The notes under the pieces were generated by a model that did not search any database, had not been told where the DNA came from, and worked only from the letters and a program-made list of their open reading frames with translations. Source: Syntrophobacter sp. SbD2 (lineage in GTDB: Bacteria > Desulfobacterota > Binatia > UBA9968). Taken from it: a stretch of DNA of 40,572 nt. Where the stretch lies: positions 1-40,572 of the forward strand of contig CAMDBU010000037.1 of the NCBI GenBank assembly GCA_945889495.1. The letters run 5' to 3'. Numbering within the stretch: position 1 is the stretch's first letter; each line of letters starts with the position of its first letter. This document shows, piece by piece, positions 25,191-33,129 of the stretch. The translations under genes and the position numbers were made by a program.

Positions 25191-25219
25191 TTGACAATTC
25201 CCGGCGCGATCCACATAAA
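25191..25219 (+). promoter_or_regulatory. Predicted sigma70-type promoter of the alpha/beta hydrolase gene
   Basis: TTGACA (25191-25196), 17-nt spacer, CATAAA (25214-25219), 39 nt before the ATG at 25259. It lies in the divergent gap between the bicupin and hydrolase genes. Confidence 0.5.
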
Positions 25220-25258
25220 TCTTCGCAGAGCGACAAATTATCATAATTAGGATGACCC

Positions 25259-26521
25259 ATGAGCCAACAAGCCAGTAATAAATTAATCGCCGCGCTCAAA
25301 ACCGGCGCCGGACTGCAAGACGACTTCATCTACCACATGCCCTTCGAGGACTACAAAACCTTTCCCGATCCGTTCCCACGCACGGCGGTGAGTGTTAAGG
25401 AAGTGCAAGAAAGCATTTCCCGTTATCCGAATCCGGAAAAGCCCGGCGAGTTGTTTCAATGGGACATTCATGGCCGGCTGTTCAGACCGACCAAAGTTTC
25501 CATCCCCAACACCGCGGTGGTGATGATTCACGGCGGCGCCGCCAACGAGTATGAATTTATCTTCACGCCGGATGGCCCGGAAGAATACCCCGATCTCAGC
25601 AAAACCGATCCGAAGAAAGCCCGCGTCGGCGTCGCCCAGCATATCGCGTCGTTGGGCATCCCGGTGCTGGCGATTTCCTTGCCGGGACATTACAGCGCCA
25701 AACCTTGGGCGCCGATCCCCGAGCGGCGGCCGGAGTTCATCCTCGGCCAGGCGCCGAGTGACAGCGAACTGCGCAATCGACTCGCCGTCTACACGTTCAT
25801 GATGTGTACCGAAGCGGTCAAAGCGCTGGTCGAAAAAAATCTCACCGAATCGCTCTACATGTGGGGCCACTCCACCGGCGGCGAATATTTTTATCTGATG
25901 GAGCAGTACGGGCTAAAAAATAAACTCATCGGCGGCCTGGGCTACGGCACCGGCATGCCGGCCTGGGTACGCAAGGAATGGGATCTGGTCTGCGCCGAAA
26001 AATCGCCCGAGGAGCGCGCCGCGGGATTTCGCAACTTGACCGATCTGAGCCGGCGCTCGCCCAAAGGCTACGCCAAGAGCGGCTACGTCGGCCCCAACCA
26101 ACCCTGGGGCAGCGTCGAGAAATGGTTCGAGCTGGAAAACCACCGCCGGCCGCAGTTCAAACCGTTCCTGCAAGACATCGAACATAGCGCCCACGATGTC
26201 TTGATCCCCGAGATCAAAAAAATCTCCGGCCTCACCGACGACGAACTGTTCATCACCTACAAATCGCAACTGGAACGCCTGAAGGGCAAAAAGCTCCTGC
26301 ACATCGTCGGTGAGTACGACAAAGGCCACTGGATCGAAGGCGGCGAACGCGGCTTGGAATATCGCCGCGAAGTTTACGCCTTCAAACGCTTCAAACCTTA
26401 CGCCGATGCGCTGCGCTTGATCGTCGTGCCCAACCTGACCCACTACGGCCATGTCGAAAGCTACAACGAAGGGTTGGCGAATCTGATGGTGACGGGATTC
26501 AAGGAATACTTTCGCGGATAA
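25259..26521 (+). CDS. Alpha/beta hydrolase
   Basis: The 420-residue protein has an alpha/beta hydrolase core from about residue 85. VVMIHGGAANEYEF gives the oxyanion-hole HGG, YMWGHSTGGEYFYL the nucleophile elbow with Ser205, and NLTHYGHVES a candidate catalytic His near the C-terminus. A Pro-rich N-terminal extension of about 80 residues and a long cap (about 245-330) make it larger than the basic fold. TAGGA precedes the ATG. It is divergent from the bicupin gene. Hydrolysis of an ester or C-C bond in a catabolic route is possible; the substrate is unknown. Confidence 0.82.
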   Translation: MSQQASNKLIAALKTGAGLQDDFIYHMPFEDYKTFPDPFPRTAVSVKEVQESISRYPNPEKPGELFQWDIHGRLFRPTKVSIPNTAVVMIHGGAANEYEFIFTPDGPEEYPDLSKTDPKKARVGVAQHIASLGIPVLAISLPGHYSAKPWAPIPERRPEFILGQAPSDSELRNRLAVYTFMMCTEAVKALVEKNLTESLYMWGHSTGGEYFYLMEQYGLKNKLIGGLGYGTGMPAWVRKEWDLVCAEKSPEERAAGFRNLTDLSRRSPKGYAKSGYVGPNQPWGSVEKWFELENHRRPQFKPFLQDIEHSAHDVLIPEIKKISGLTDDELFITYKSQLERLKGKKLLHIVGEYDKGHWIEGGERGLEYRREVYAFKRFKPYADALRLIVVPNLTHYGHVESYNEGLANLMVTGFKEYFRG

Positions 26522-26587
26522 GCTTGACAAGAAAAACCACTGCTGCACTAAGGTATTCTCCCGGTTGTCATTCCAGCGAAAAGTCCG

Positions 26588-26613
26588 CAGGGGCGACCGC
26601 CCGGTCGCCCCTG
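26588..26613. repeat. GGGGCGACC perfect hairpin repeat between convergent genes
   Basis: CAGGGGCGACCG and CGGTCGCCCCTG are exact complements with a 2-nt loop. It sits in the 108-nt gap between the convergent hydrolase and hendecad-repeat genes, where it could stop transcription from both sides, although neither side has a long T run. Related copies are at 29635 and 40427. Confidence 0.8.
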
Positions 26614-26629
26614 CCTGGATTTATTTTAC

Positions 26630-27151
26630 TTACCGGCCGCGGAATCGCGGATGATGGCCGCCGCGATGACCGACATTATCCAAGCGGCGATTAATAACAT
26701 CGCCGCGATGGTCGAGCCGGCGTTCGATGCGATCGCCACGGTGATCCAGCCGCCGTTCAATGACATCGCCGCGATGATCCAAGCGCGCTTCGACGCGGTC
26801 GCCACGCTGGTCCCAATATTTTTCCAGACGATCACCCTTACGATCCAAGCGCTCAGCCAATTTGACGTTGCCGTTAGCGCGCGCCTTTGCCGCCAACGCG
26901 TCGAAATGATCGTTGAGCCGATCGCCTTTGGCGTCAAATCTGTCGTTGATGCGATCGCCGCGCGCGTCGAGACGGTCATTGATGCGGTCACCGCGGGCAT
27001 CAAGGCGATCATTGATCCTGCTTCCCCTGGCATCGAGCCGAGCGTCAATGCGATCACCGAGCCTATCGTAGTAATCGCCCTCAGCGGCCATGGTCGGAAC
27101 CGCGCTACCGAGAGCTAACAGACTTAAACCGATAACAATTGCCTTTTTCAT
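26630..27151 (-). CDS. Exported Arg/Asp-rich protein with 11-residue (hendecad) repeats
   Basis: A 173-residue product with a clear signal peptide (MKKAIVIGLSLLALGSAVPT, cut near MAA). The mature part consists of 11-residue units of the form LDARGDRINDR. About five units run from residue 28 to 82, a divergent 19-residue spacer spans 83-101, five more units span 102-156 (LDHRGDVIERR type), and a Gly/His/Arg tail follows. Leu and Ile recur at spacings 7 and 4, the hendecad pattern of right-handed coiled coils, with Arg and Asp at the other positions. GAGGAGA precedes the ATG. Similar repeat proteins occur in other proteobacteria without known function. An envelope, polyanion-binding or assembly role is only a guess. 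Confidence 0.8.
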   Translation of the reverse strand: MKKAIVIGLSLLALGSAVPTMAAEGDYYDRLGDRIDARLDARGSRINDRLDARGDRINDRLDARGDRINDRFDAKGDRLNDHFDALAAKARANGNVKLAERLDRKGDRLEKYWDQRGDRVEARLDHRGDVIERRLDHRGDRIERRLDHRGDVINRRLDNVGHRGGHHPRFRGR

Positions 27152-27311
27152 GGTTTCAATCTCCTCTTCATGTAATGCTGATTAAGGCGCCTTGTTCAGT
27201 TGGACGGCGCACTTTGGCAAAGGTTTACTTGGACGAGCGCAATGGCCAAACTCTTCAGTCCTCCAGCGTCGCTACGGTCACTTCAGCCGGTAAGATTAAT
27301 AGCGCCGTAAC

Positions 27312-27340
27312 TTGACAGGGTTGGCGATCTAACCTACAGA
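27312..27340 (+). promoter_or_regulatory. Possible promoter for a near-leaderless transcript
   Basis: A perfect TTGACA (27312-27317) is followed after 17 nt by TACAGA (27335-27340), a weak -10. Transcription would begin within a few bases of the ATG at 27349, and no Shine-Dalgarno sequence is present, so the mRNA may be leaderless. The rest of 27152-27311 shows nothing I recognise. Confidence 0.35.
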
Positions 27341-27348
27341 TTTCGTAA

Positions 27349-28386
27349 ATGAAACTTGCGCGATGGCGAAGAATTAATTCATTTTGGCGCGAGCTCCGCT
27401 CACTGGGGGCTTTGGCCCTGCTGACGCTGACGGTACCGATCTATGCGAATCCCGCTAGCGCCGAGCCGCTGCGCATCGCCTACACTTCCATCGCCGTGGT
27501 CTACGGCCCGCTGTGGCTGACCCAGGACGCCGGCTATTTCAAAAAGTACAACATCGAGCCGGAGTTCATTTACATCGCCGGCGGCCCGCCGTCCTTGCAA
27601 GCGCTGATCGCCGGCGACGTGGCGATCTCGTTCACCGCCGGCGGCGCCACGGTGGCGGCCAATCTGCAAGGCGCCGACGTCGTCTTACTCGGTGCCACCA
27701 TCGATGCCCTGCCCTTCGAACTCTGGTCCGTGCCCAGCATCAAGTCGCCGGAGCAGTTGAAAGGCAGCCGGCTCGGCGTCAGCCGGATCGGCGCGACCAC
27801 TGATTTCGTCGCCCGTTATCTGCTCAAGAAATGGAACTTGCAGCCGGACAAGGACGTGGCGATTTTTCAAACCGGCTCGGGACCGCAAATCTTCGCCGCC
27901 CTCAAAGCCGGCTCGGTGCAAAGCGGCGTGCTCTCCACCGGCCCGGAAACCATCAACGCCGAATCCTCCGGCATGGTACGCTTGGCCGATGTCTCGACCT
28001 CCGGGTTGGTTTATCCCTTCGGCCCGTTCGCGGCGCGCCAGTCGTTTCTCAAAAGTCAGCCTGACCTGGCAGTGCGTTTCATGAAAGCCTACGTCGAGGG
28101 CATTCACCGCTTCAAGACCGACAAAGCCGCGGCGCTGGCGGTGTTGGAGAAACACACCAAGCAAAAGACCACGCCGGCAGCGGAGAAGATTTACGAGATC
28201 TACGCCAGCAAATATATCAAGCGCGCCCCCGAAGCCACCGCGGCGGCGATCCAAACCATCATCGAAGAGCTGTCCGCTTCCCGCGCCATCCCAGCCGGCA
28301 CCACGCCGGCGCGCTTCGCCGACTCGCGCATCATCAGAGAACTCGTGAGCAGCGGCTTCGTCGACGCGCTTTACAAATCCCGTTAG
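27349..28386 (+). CDS. NitT/TauT-type ABC substrate-binding protein
   Basis: The 345-residue protein has a basic N-terminus and a signal peptide (LGALALLTLTVPIYANPASA). The mature part is NMT1/SsuA-like: VYGPLWLTQDAGYFKKYNIE, LIAGDVAISFTAGGAT, EQLKGSRLGVSRIGATTDFV and VAIFQTGSGPQIFAALKAGS. The C-terminus (RELVSSGFVDALYKSR) matches the other orphan binding proteins. The DUF1989 gene follows after 26 nt on the same strand, so the pair is probably one operon. No permease or ATPase gene is nearby. The ligand could be a nitrogen compound given the partner, but that is inference. Confidence 0.87.
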   Translation: MKLARWRRINSFWRELRSLGALALLTLTVPIYANPASAEPLRIAYTSIAVVYGPLWLTQDAGYFKKYNIEPEFIYIAGGPPSLQALIAGDVAISFTAGGATVAANLQGADVVLLGATIDALPFELWSVPSIKSPEQLKGSRLGVSRIGATTDFVARYLLKKWNLQPDKDVAIFQTGSGPQIFAALKAGSVQSGVLSTGPETINAESSGMVRLADVSTSGLVYPFGPFAARQSFLKSQPDLAVRFMKAYVEGIHRFKTDKAAALAVLEKHTKQKTTPAAEKIYEIYASKYIKRAPEATAAAIQTIIEELSASRAIPAGTTPARFADSRIIRELVSSGFVDALYKSR

Positions 28387-28412
28387 TCGAACAGTCGAGG
28401 AGAACTTTCACC

Positions 28413-29036
28413 ATGAAAACCATTTTGCAACAACATGTGCCGCACAACACCGGCTGGTCCGCCGAGATGAAACAGGGCCAGGTGATTCGCATCACCGCCA
28501 CCACCACCGTCGACTTCGTGTTTTTCAAGCTGCAAAACTTGATCGAGCGCTTCGACCAGCCGCGCACCAAGGTCTACAACATGAAGCTCTTCATCAGCAC
28601 CGGCGACAAGCTCATGGGGCGCAACAACCAACATATGATGACGATCACCTACGACGGCAACCAGACCGGCACCCATGATCTACAGAAAGGCATGTGCAGC
28701 GGCTACCGCTTCAAGCTCGCCCAGCAGGAAAACCGCCTGGCCGAATATTATCCGCGCGAGATCAAGGAGATCCCCGATCACGGCTGCTATGAGAATTTAT
28801 CGAAAGCGGTGGCCAAGTACGGCATCATTCCCGAAGACATTCCGAGCCCGTTTAACTTGAACCAGCATATGATCATCGACGGCAAGACCGGCAAGATGGA
28901 ACATACCCAGGTGCGCCCGCCGGAAGGCAACTACATGGACTTGCGCGCCGAGATGGACTTGTTAGTGGCGCTCAGCGCCTGCCCGGACCTCGCCGTCGGC
29001 GGCAAGCCGGTGGATGTGATGATCTACGAGCCCTAG
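28413..29036 (+). CDS. DUF1989 / urea carboxylase-associated family protein
   Basis: The 207-residue protein has the family's core: KQGQVIRITATTTVDFVFF near residue 20, the metal-ligand regions KGMCSGYRF and DHGCYENLSKAVAKYG, SPFNLNQHM, and the C-terminal YMDLRAEMDLLVALSACPDL. Family members UAAP1/UAAP2 (CgdA/CgdB) are known as subunits of carboxyguanidine deiminase in guanidine breakdown; there two paralogues occur together with urea carboxylase. Here there is a single copy beside a binding protein, so the substrate may differ. GAGGAGA lies about 10 nt before the ATG. Confidence 0.82.
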   Translation: MKTILQQHVPHNTGWSAEMKQGQVIRITATTTVDFVFFKLQNLIERFDQPRTKVYNMKLFISTGDKLMGRNNQHMMTITYDGNQTGTHDLQKGMCSGYRFKLAQQENRLAEYYPREIKEIPDHGCYENLSKAVAKYGIIPEDIPSPFNLNQHMIIDGKTGKMEHTQVRPPEGNYMDLRAEMDLLVALSACPDLAVGGKPVDVMIYEP

Positions 29037-29077
29037 AACAATCTCGCCATTCGAACAAGGAAAAGGAGCGCTGTACC

Positions 29078-29635
29078 ATTCCCATCGTCATCGTCGCCAT
29101 GCCCTACGGCGTGCTAGACCCTCAACGATTGTCTCAAGCGTCGCGTTCCTGCGTCGAGCGCTCGCTTGACTGGTGGCAGAAATCGATGCAGACCACCAAG
29201 CACAAGACCTATCTGGTCTTGGCCGGCTACGACAACGACGATGGCCGGGAAATCAAACTGCGCCGGGAGATCGTCGATAAAGCACTGGACGATCCTGAAC
29301 TGATCGGCAACATCATCGAAGTCACGGCCAACAACGAAGTCGGCCTAGCGCAAAAGATCAGCCGCATCCGCGCGCTGTTGCCGGTGGAAACCATCACCGT
29401 GTTCGTCGAATCGCGGAACGCGGTCAGCGCCAAGGCGATCTTCCGACGCAAGTTCGGCAAGACTCTGCAGATTAGAAAGTTCAAAGCCGATTTTGAATTT
29501 AACCACCAGTGGATTACGACTTCGACGTCGTTTGCCTGGTCGGCGCGCAACTGGCTGTTACGGCTGTGGTTCGAATTGAAAAAACGGATGGGGCGCGGCC
29601 TGCGCAAGAAGATCCGCTACTGGTTCAGAGGATGA
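29078..29635 (+). CDS. Hypothetical protein, possibly DUF218/YdcF-like, with a candidate AUU start
   Basis: The first in-frame ATG is 29099, but it has no ribosome binding site. AGGAG at 29064-29068 lies 9 nt before ATT 29078, and from there the protein begins PIVIVAMPYGVLDPQRLSQA, a natural first beta-strand and loop. The strand order (IVIVAMPYG, TYLVLAGYDN, NIIEVTANNEV, TITVFVESRN) resembles the DUF218/ElyC/YdcF Rossmann-like fold, but the match is weak. The C-terminus is strongly basic (LKKRMGRGLRKKIRYWFRG), suggesting membrane or nucleic-acid contact. It follows the DUF1989 gene by about 40 nt. Confidence 0.5.
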   Translation: MPIVIVAMPYGVLDPQRLSQASRSCVERSLDWWQKSMQTTKHKTYLVLAGYDNDDGREIKLRREIVDKALDDPELIGNIIEVTANNEVGLAQKISRIRALLPVETITVFVESRNAVSAKAIFRRKFGKTLQIRKFKADFEFNHQWITTSTSFAWSARNWLLRLWFELKKRMGRGLRKKIRYWFRG

Positions 29636-29670
29636 GGGGCGAAAAAGCCGCCCCGCGGCCTTTCGCCCCT
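29635..29670. repeat. GGGGCGAAA hairpin repeat between convergent genes
   Basis: AGGGGCGAAA and TTTCGCCCCT pair, with an inner GCCGC/GCGGC step. The first base overlaps the stop codon of the upstream gene, and the element ends 15 nt before the stop of the convergent deacetylase gene. It is placed like a shared terminator. Confidence 0.75.
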
Positions 29671-29684
29671 ACGGCCCATTCGCA

Positions 29685-30542
29685 CTACGCCACTTTCGAA
29701 ATCCTGGCGTTTACTTCCGCGGAAAAACCTTTCTCCAGCCACCAATGGGCGATCTCGCTGCCGCTGGCGAACCACACGCCCTTGTGCGACTTCATGTGCG
29801 CAATGATGTCGGATAGAGTTTTCGCCCGGCCTGGGCGGCTGGAAATATAGGGATGAAATTGGAACGGGCAAAAGGTCGGCGCCAAGCTCGACTCTTCGTA
29901 GAATTGGTCGAACATGCCTTTCCAGATCGCTAGCACGTCTTGAGGATTGCCGGAATCGCGATGGCCGTAGCCGCGGCCATCGCCGAAGGGCTGGCGCGGC
30001 AGCTCGACCAACTTTTTCTTGCCGTTCTGCCAGACAAACGGCAGATCGTGGGAGAATGAATTGCTGTTCCACACATAACCCTGCTCCATCAACAGCTCGA
30101 TGCTGTTGGGGCTCTGGGTGCAGGAGCGCCAGCCCACCGGCCGCTTCTGCGCCCGGTTGAGAACCATGTCGGTGGTCCGCTTCATGACATCGCGCTCCTC
30201 GTCGCGGGTCAGATCGCGGGCGACCTCATGATGATAACCATGGCCCGCCACTTCATGGCCAGCGCCAATGATCGCCGACACCGCCTCGGGATAGCGCTCG
30301 GCGATGCCGCCGCAGGTGAGAAACGTCGCCTTCACTTCATGGGACGCCAGGATGCGTAGCACCCGGTAAATGCCGGTGTTGGGACCGTACTCTGCCTGGG
30401 TATATTCCTCATGGTTGATCTTGCCGTTCTTGTCCGGCCGGACGTCCTCGCCGCCCTGGAAATCGAAACTGAGCAGCACCGCGATGCGCGCATCGCCAGG
30501 CCAATGAATCTTGCCGTTGGAATGAATCTCTTGGATTGCCAT
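29685..30542 (-). CDS. Polysaccharide deacetylase-fold protein (PuuE/chitin deacetylase-like)
   Basis: ATG 30542 is chosen because AGGAGG lies 6 nt upstream; the frame is open further back without coding character. The 285-residue protein is a carbohydrate esterase 4-type barrel. The first motif is altered (LLSFDFQGGED instead of TFDDG), as in PuuE-type allantoinases and related amidases. The second keeps metal histidines (EVAGHGYHHEVARDL). GWRSCTQSPNSIELL and FQFHPYISSRPGRA complete the pattern. It has no signal peptide, so it is cytoplasmic, unlike the LysM enzyme at 6827. Hydrolysis of a C-N bond in a small molecule is more likely than glycan deacetylation. Confidence 0.8.
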   Translation of the reverse strand: MAIQEIHSNGKIHWPGDARIAVLLSFDFQGGEDVRPDKNGKINHEEYTQAEYGPNTGIYRVLRILASHEVKATFLTCGGIAERYPEAVSAIIGAGHEVAGHGYHHEVARDLTRDEERDVMKRTTDMVLNRAQKRPVGWRSCTQSPNSIELLMEQGYVWNSNSFSHDLPFVWQNGKKKLVELPRQPFGDGRGYGHRDSGNPQDVLAIWKGMFDQFYEESSLAPTFCPFQFHPYISSRPGRAKTLSDIIAHMKSHKGVWFASGSEIAHWWLEKGFSAEVNARISKVA

Positions 30543-30610
30543 GGTCGACCTCCTGGGTTCGCACTGCCGATGGTAAATTATTAAATCGCGAGCCGATCGG
30601 CTCTCCCCAA

Positions 30611-30639
30611 GTGATATTCCACCGCCGCGCCGCTTGCAA
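30611..30639 (-). promoter_or_regulatory. Possible promoter of the PuuE-like gene
   Basis: TTGCAA (30639-30634, minus strand), 17 nt, TATCAC (30616-30611), 69 nt before the ATG at 30542. Both boxes match consensus at four of six positions. Confidence 0.35.
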
Positions 30640-30742
30640 GTGGGTTTCACGCCCGCAATGGCCAACCGGCTGCGCGCCATTCACATTGTAGGCGGCCGGG
30701 AAAGATTGTATAGAAAAAGCCCAGCAGTTCACGGAGGCAGCG

Positions 30743-31960
30743 ATGACAGAGGAGAAATTCAACGTCGGCGGCGTCGTGCTCGACCGGCCATTTAAAATTC
30801 GCCGGCTCGGTCACTTCGGTTTTAACTTGGCGAACATGGAAGCCGGCCGGCGTTTCTACGTCGACCTGTTGGGCTTTAAAGTTTCCGACGTGATGGACTA
30901 CTCGCGCCGCGCCAAGAGCCCGGAGCAAGTCGCCGGCTTGGGCGATCCCAACGGTTATTTTACCCGCTACGGCGGCGACCATCATGCCATGGTGCTGTTC
31001 CCCAAGCGCGTGCGCGATGCGCTGGGCCGCTCCGAAGCGCCCGGCGTGACCATCAACCAAATCACCTGGCAGGTCGGCAGCATGGGCGAAGTCGGCGCGG
31101 CGATCAAATGGTTCGATCGACATGGCATCAAGCAGCAGCGCTCCGGCCGCGACATGCCGGGATCGAATTGGCACACCTATCTCCTCGACCCCGACGGCCA
31201 TAGCAACGAGCTTTACTACGGCATCGAGCAGATCGGTTGGAACGGTCACAGCAAACCGAAAAGCATGTACGACCGCGCCTTCGACAAACCACCCGAGCTA
31301 CCGCAGATCTCGGAGTTCGCCGAAGTCGAACAGGCCAAGGCCAAAGGCATCGATCCGACCTCCGGCTACCGCCATGTCGACGATCTGCTGGCCACCTTCG
31401 ATGTCGACGGCATTTTGCTCCCGCGCCCCTTTAAGATCGTCCGGCTTGGTCCGGTGTACTTGTTCGCCGACGACATGGCGGTGGCGGAGAAATTCTACCG
31501 CGAACGCATGGGTTTCACGCTCACCGAGGAAGTGATCTGGCAGGGCCATCGCTGTCTGTTTTACCGCTGCAACACTGAGCATCACTCGCTGGCGCTCTTC
31601 CCCACCGCGGCGCGCGCGGCGCTGGGTCTGAGCGGCCACAGCAAGAACGCCGCCCTCGGCCTGCAACTGGCCAACTATCGTCAGCTGAAAGACGCGGTCA
31701 AATTTCTCCGCGACCAAGGCGTGACGGTGAGCGAAGCGATCCCCAGCGAACTGCACCCCGGCATCGATCTCGCCGCCCACGCCATCGACCCCGACGGCCA
31801 CACCATTCAACTCTACTGCGCCATGGAACAGATCGGCTGGGACGGCAAGCCTCGACCCAAAGAATTGCGCCAAGCGAAATCGATAGACCAATGGCCGGAG
31901 ACGTTGGACGCCAACTCCGACGCCTACGCCGGCGAACCGTTCCTAGGCCCGTGGGGATGA
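30743..31960 (+). CDS. Two-domain VOC/extradiol dioxygenase-like protein
   Basis: The 405-residue protein has two VOC domains joined by an acidic linker (about 190-215). In domain 1, His24 (RRLGHFGFNLAN) and Glu156 (DPDGHSNELYYG) sit at metal positions, and HH80-81 matches the extra active-site His of extradiol enzymes. The strand that normally holds the second metal His reads ITWQVGS. In domain 2 the first ligand is Pro (VRLGPVYLFADD) and the last is Gln (DGHTIQLYCAM). The protein may therefore be a weak or altered metal enzyme. ACGGAGG precedes the ATG. A TATAGA at 30709-30714 may be a -10 box, with no good -35. It is divergent from the PuuE-like gene. Confidence 0.78.
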   Translation: MTEEKFNVGGVVLDRPFKIRRLGHFGFNLANMEAGRRFYVDLLGFKVSDVMDYSRRAKSPEQVAGLGDPNGYFTRYGGDHHAMVLFPKRVRDALGRSEAPGVTINQITWQVGSMGEVGAAIKWFDRHGIKQQRSGRDMPGSNWHTYLLDPDGHSNELYYGIEQIGWNGHSKPKSMYDRAFDKPPELPQISEFAEVEQAKAKGIDPTSGYRHVDDLLATFDVDGILLPRPFKIVRLGPVYLFADDMAVAEKFYRERMGFTLTEEVIWQGHRCLFYRCNTEHHSLALFPTAARAALGLSGHSKNAALGLQLANYRQLKDAVKFLRDQGVTVSEAIPSELHPGIDLAAHAIDPDGHTIQLYCAMEQIGWDGKPRPKELRQAKSIDQWPETLDANSDAYAGEPFLGPWG

Positions 31961-32024
31961 TCTAGGAAGCGTCAATTCCCGCCAACATCCGCGGCAGCGT
32001 GGCGTAACGAGAGAAAACCGATGC

Positions 32025-32096
32025 AACCACGAAAAACACGAAGGGCACGAAACTCGGAAATCATTTTTCGCGGATTTCGTGTCTTTCGTGGTTAAA
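32025..32096. repeat. Dispersed CACGAA palindromic repeat (complete)
   Basis: The left arm AACCACGAAAAACACGAAGG and the right arm TTTCGTGTCTTTCGTGGTTA pair around a short centre. It ends about 20 nt before the ribosome binding site of the hydrolase at 32129. Confidence 0.88.
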
Positions 32097-32128
32097 AGCA
32101 TTTTGTCCGAGCATCCAGGAGGCACATC

Positions 32129-33004
32129 ATGGAAGTACGAATTAATTTTCAATCCGACGGCTTGAAACTCGCCGGCCTGGTCGACATCCCGGACGACTAC
32201 AAAGCCGGCGAGCGCCGGCCGGCGTTTATCATGCTGCATGGTTTCGGCGGCAACAAAGACGGCCAGGGGCAAAAGGTCGTCGGCAAACAGATGGCCAAGT
32301 GGGGCTATGTCTCGCTGCGCGTCGATTTCCGCGGCTGCGGTGACAGCGAAGGCGAGCGCGGCCGGATCATCTGCCTCGACCAAGTCGCCGACACCCGCAA
32401 CGCGATCTCCTACATGGCAACCCGGCCGGAAGTCGACGCGGCACGCATCGCGCTGATCGGCAGCAGCTTCGGCGCGGCGGTGGCGGTGTTCACCGGCGGC
32501 GCCGACAAGCGGGTCGCCGCGGTGGTCTCCTGCGGCGGCTGGGGCGACGGCGAGAGAAAATTCCGCGGCCAACATCCCGGCGCCGAGAAGTGGGCGAAAT
32601 TCACGGCTATGCTCGAAGAAGGCAAACGCCACCGCGAACAGACCGGCAAGTCGCTGATGGTGCCGCGCTACGATATCGTGCCGATCCCCGACAAGCTGCG
32701 TAACCGCATGAGCCATGGCTCGATCATGGAATTCCCCGCCGAGACCGCCCAGAGCATGAACGACTTCCGCGCCGACGATCAGGTCGGCAACATTTCGCCG
32801 CGGCCGCTGTTACTCTTGCACAGCGCCAATGACTCGGTGACGCCGACCTACGAGTCCATTGAAATGTTCAAGAAAGCCCGCCAACCGGCGGAGCTCCACC
32901 TGTTGTCCGACGTCGACCACTTCACCTTCAACGAAGAAAACCCGCGCCTGACCAACATCGTCAAAGAATGGCTGGACAAGTATTTCCCAGTGCGAACAAA
33001 TTAG
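32129..33004 (+). CDS. Alpha/beta hydrolase (dienelactone hydrolase/BAAT-like)
   Basis: A 291-residue cytoplasmic hydrolase with the full catalytic layout. FIMLHGFGGNKDG forms the oxyanion turn, RVDFRGCGDSEGERG is a conserved strand-loop, ALIGSSFGAAVAVF is the nucleophile elbow with Ser113, LLLHSANDSVTP carries the Asp region and LLSDVDHFTFNEEN the catalytic His. Length and motifs fit the peptidase S9/dienelactone-hydrolase side of the superfamily. AGGAGG lies 7 nt before the ATG. It could hydrolyse esters or lactones made by the nearby ring-cleavage-like enzymes; this is inference from neighbours only. Confidence 0.85.
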   Translation: MEVRINFQSDGLKLAGLVDIPDDYKAGERRPAFIMLHGFGGNKDGQGQKVVGKQMAKWGYVSLRVDFRGCGDSEGERGRIICLDQVADTRNAISYMATRPEVDAARIALIGSSFGAAVAVFTGGADKRVAAVVSCGGWGDGERKFRGQHPGAEKWAKFTAMLEEGKRHREQTGKSLMVPRYDIVPIPDKLRNRMSHGSIMEFPAETAQSMNDFRADDQVGNISPRPLLLLHSANDSVTPTYESIEMFKKARQPAELHLLSDVDHFTFNEENPRLTNIVKEWLDKYFPVRTN

Positions 33005-33019
33005 ACTGAAGAAGATTTA

Positions 33020-33096
33020 CTCGCGCAAAGGTCGCCAAGGACGCCAAGCTCAGAATACATTTTCCTTCTTTGCGAACTTTGCGGCCTTTGCGCGAG
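33020..33096. repeat. GCAAAG-type dispersed palindromic repeat
   Basis: The left arm CTCGCGCAAAGGTCGCCAAG and the right arm CTTTGCGGCCTTTGCGCGAG are imperfect complements about 30 nt apart. It has the same architecture as the CACGAA elements but a different motif, and fills the gap between the hydrolase and Ldh-family genes. Confidence 0.8.
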
Positions 33097-33129
33097 ATAT
33101 CCCGACTCCCCATTTCATAGGAACCTCAC

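Noticed and set aside
26524-26554. TTGACA with TAAGGT as a promoter
   Set aside because: The spacing is 19 nt, the -10 is poor, and only the hairpin repeat and a converging gene lie downstream.
26650-27080. Regular 33-nt DNA repeats that could suggest a CRISPR array
   Set aside because: The units are adjacent without unique spacers, diverge at third positions and encode a continuous protein with an 11-residue period.
26651-27118. A 155-codon open frame antisense to the hendecad-repeat gene
   Set aside because: It exists because the 33-nt repeats have no stop in that frame. It lacks a ribosome binding site, and the opposite strand has a signal peptide, a ribosome binding site and a sensible protein.
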